Below, piece by piece: positions 63,801 through 64,000 of a stretch of DNA of 64,000 nucleotides; position 1 is the first letter of the stretch, and the number at the start of each line of letters is the position of its first letter. Source of the stretch: Desulfuromonadales bacterium (GTDB lineage Bacteria; Desulfobacterota; Desulfuromonadia; Desulfuromonadales; BM103); assembly GCA_030145205.1 (NCBI GenBank), contig JAQYVZ010000010.1, positions 25,393 through 89,392 on the forward strand, written 5' to 3'. The position numbers were made by a program, and so were the translations under genes. The notes beneath the pieces were generated by a model. It was not told where the DNA came from. It was given only the letters and a program-made list of their open reading frames with translations, and did not search any database.

Positions 63801-64000
63801 TGAACCGATCGTCTCGGTGTAGCCATTGACATCAAGTTGGGCAAGGTCAGCTATGGCGACAGAAGCGGTATTGTAGATCACTTCGTCTTCATCCAGCTGT
63901 AGCACGCCGCCGGTGATATCCACCGTTGCCGCCAGGGTGGCCGCATTCAGGACCACTGTGCCACCGGTTGTCTTGGTGATCGCTCCGGTTCCAAGGGCAC
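60834..64000 (-). CDS. Autotransporter adhesin, N-terminus beyond the right edge
   Basis: The frame is open from base 64000 to the stop at 60834 (over 1050 residues seen). The passenger consists of autotransporter-associated beta-strand repeats (TGG...F.G.I.G.G.L.K.G.G...L.G.N.Y.G.T.), here arranged as large modules of 191-192 residues. After about residue 560 of the visible part comes a junction region and a C-terminal 12-strand beta-barrel (about 270 residues: RNLWVHLYG..., VGVDFPVGPYGHLGMTGGYG and following) ending in an aromatic residue (SGGFSLLW). It should be secreted by the type V pathway and exposed at the surface. The signal peptide is outside the window. Confidence 0.92.
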   Translation of the reverse strand, partial: ALGTGAITKTTGGTVVLNAATLAATVDITGGVLQLDEDEVIYNTASVAIADLAQLDVNGYTETIGSLAGAGDVDLGVGALTTGGNGADTLFSGVISGSGTVTKTGAGTMTLSGGNTYTGMTTVEEGVLQSGADEVLYNSGALQVVTGATFDVNGFNETIGSVALFDGTLDDTVGGGLLTALTYDLQNGQVNSALGTGAISKTTGGTVVLNAATLAATVDITGGLLQLDEDEVIYNTAAVTMSSGTQLDLNDHTETIGSLAGSGDVDLGVGALTTGGNDADTTFSGVINGNGTVTKTGAGTMTISGSNTYTGETTVVAGVLQSGADEVLYNSGSLRVAGGAYDINGYDETLGSVTLEAGLLDDTVGGGLLTAATYDLQLGQVNSALGTGAISKTTGGTVVLNAATLAETVDVVFGTLSLDENEVLNDLAVVRVDRILDMQNGYDETIGSLIGHGFVLLNSAVLTTGGNDASTLFSGSIQGDGDLNKVGSGQFELSGGNTFVGTTTIYNGGLLLNGSLVSDVMVTTDGLLTGNGVVHGTVVNEGTFAPGNTIGTFVTDEYVSAPDSVHEVEVNGAGEHDQVIVTGGATLLGGTVEVITDPTEISEDYQRRTFYDILRTEEGVSGVYNTVTVDLPELNPILYYDNPRLVELILIRNDIDFAKLGGAETANQRAVSKVLTTIAPTTFVGDLADVLDLFVDGLDEEGRRAALDEMGGQKIHTAIPFASFGLIESFHGAIGTRMNDIHQVNQGAMARLDPLDGVMLAMAGDITNLGPLNSEKRRDRNLWVHLYGVDGEVDADENAAGYDYEVSGAAVGVDFPVGPYGHLGMTGGYGTSDIHTTQSDSAEVSGVQVGLYGNYEKNGFYLDGLVAYADNQIESDRRIVMGDLNRKAEGDYDGEEWSVSAEVGHVATTSGINLQSFIGSRYIYFDQDGFVEKGAGDLNLEIDGRSTQSWKIFPGLRVNRPVQINRKASFVPELSVKWLHELADSNDVVTANFAGAPTAGDFSVEGIEIGRNGMEISGGFKLIDGFMRLSLNYTVELNDERTAHSFSGGFSLLW
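62811..64000 (-). repeat. Tandem modules of 573-576 bp in the autotransporter gene
   Basis: The start of each module (rc of CC[CA][GA]CCGGTTGTCTT, encoding K-T-T-G-G-T-V) recurs at about 62811, 63384 and 63960, that is, 573 and 576 bp apart. The first two complete modules are nearly identical in protein over long stretches (LQLDEDEVIYNTA, DVDLGVGALTTGGN, VLQSGADEVLYNSG, DDTVGGGLLTA). The third is diverged and leads into the barrel. Recombination between modules could change the length. Confidence 0.88.

Overview
The window (64 kb, moderately GC-rich) looks like the chromosome of a marine or sediment member of the Desulfuromonadales (Geobacter/Desulfuromonas/Pelobacter relatives). The evidence is a 2-oxoacid:ferredoxin oxidoreductase operon (korDABC), TCA-cycle genes (monomeric isocitrate dehydrogenase, malate dehydrogenase), many two-component and chemotaxis proteins, a multiheme c-type cytochrome lipoprotein, sigma-54 promoters and an in-frame UGA that appears to encode selenocysteine. 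The species is not determined. I see no rRNA, tRNA, insertion sequence, phage or CRISPR array.

1-18.2 kb (all minus strand): a chemotaxis and signalling island. In order of transcription it reads cheY, cheR, PAS histidine kinase, REC-PAS regulator, NtrC-type activator; then a receiver lacking its phospho-aspartate, a soluble receptor-like protein with a CheZ-type phosphatase motif, STAS protein, cheY, cheA; then a periplasmic phosphate-type binding protein, MCP and cheW; then a single-domain response regulator and a histidine kinase cut by the left edge. Three sigma-54-like promoters here (one with a mismatch in the invariant -12 GC) and one before the second MCP at 31.8 kb each have an 18-bp palindrome of the type TGTCACA-N4-TGTGMCA upstream, as expected of an activator-binding site.

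18.7-29 kb (plus strand): comEC, a REC-GGDEF diguanylate cyclase, hisS, aspS, a LysM lipoprotein and monomeric icd. 29.2-31.8 kb (minus): a PhnD-like binding protein next to a second MCP. 32.3-37.2 kb (plus): mdh, korDABC and a methyltransferase. icd and mdh share the same 15-bp palindrome lying on the -10 box.

37.4-45.4 kb: vWA-OmpA protein, a small exported protein with a sigma-54 promoter, fbp, a coiled-coil protein, an inositol-monophosphatase family protein, a CysZ-like membrane protein, a stand-alone amt and a GGDEF protein. 45.4-46.1 kb: a REC-ANTAR RNA-binding antiterminator with its own sigma-54 promoter. 46-54 kb: ettA, CIA30, bacteriohemerythrin, msrB, triheme lipoprotein, NfeD-SPFH pair, Fe-S protein and an FKBP with a Cys-rich insertion.

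53.8-58.3 kb (minus): sigma-54 promoter, leader, glnK, amtB, porin-like protein, preceded by a GAF-PAS histidine kinase with its own sigma-54 promoter. The glnK leader carries two hairpins with A1/G4 hexaloops, the second overlapping the 5' arm of an intrinsic terminator: a textbook ANTAR target. The distant amt gene has two similar hexaloop hairpins, but there the second one presents the Shine-Dalgarno sequence in its loop. Kinase, ANTAR regulator and both ammonium-transporter leaders therefore look like one nitrogen-control circuit, with antitermination at one target and probably translational control at the other.

58.3-64 kb: an unclassified promoter-RNA-terminator unit before a TraB/PrgY-family membrane protein, a lipoprotein rhodanese interrupted by an in-frame UGA with a SECIS-like hairpin (predicted selenoprotein), and an autotransporter with about 575-bp tandem repeats running off the right edge.
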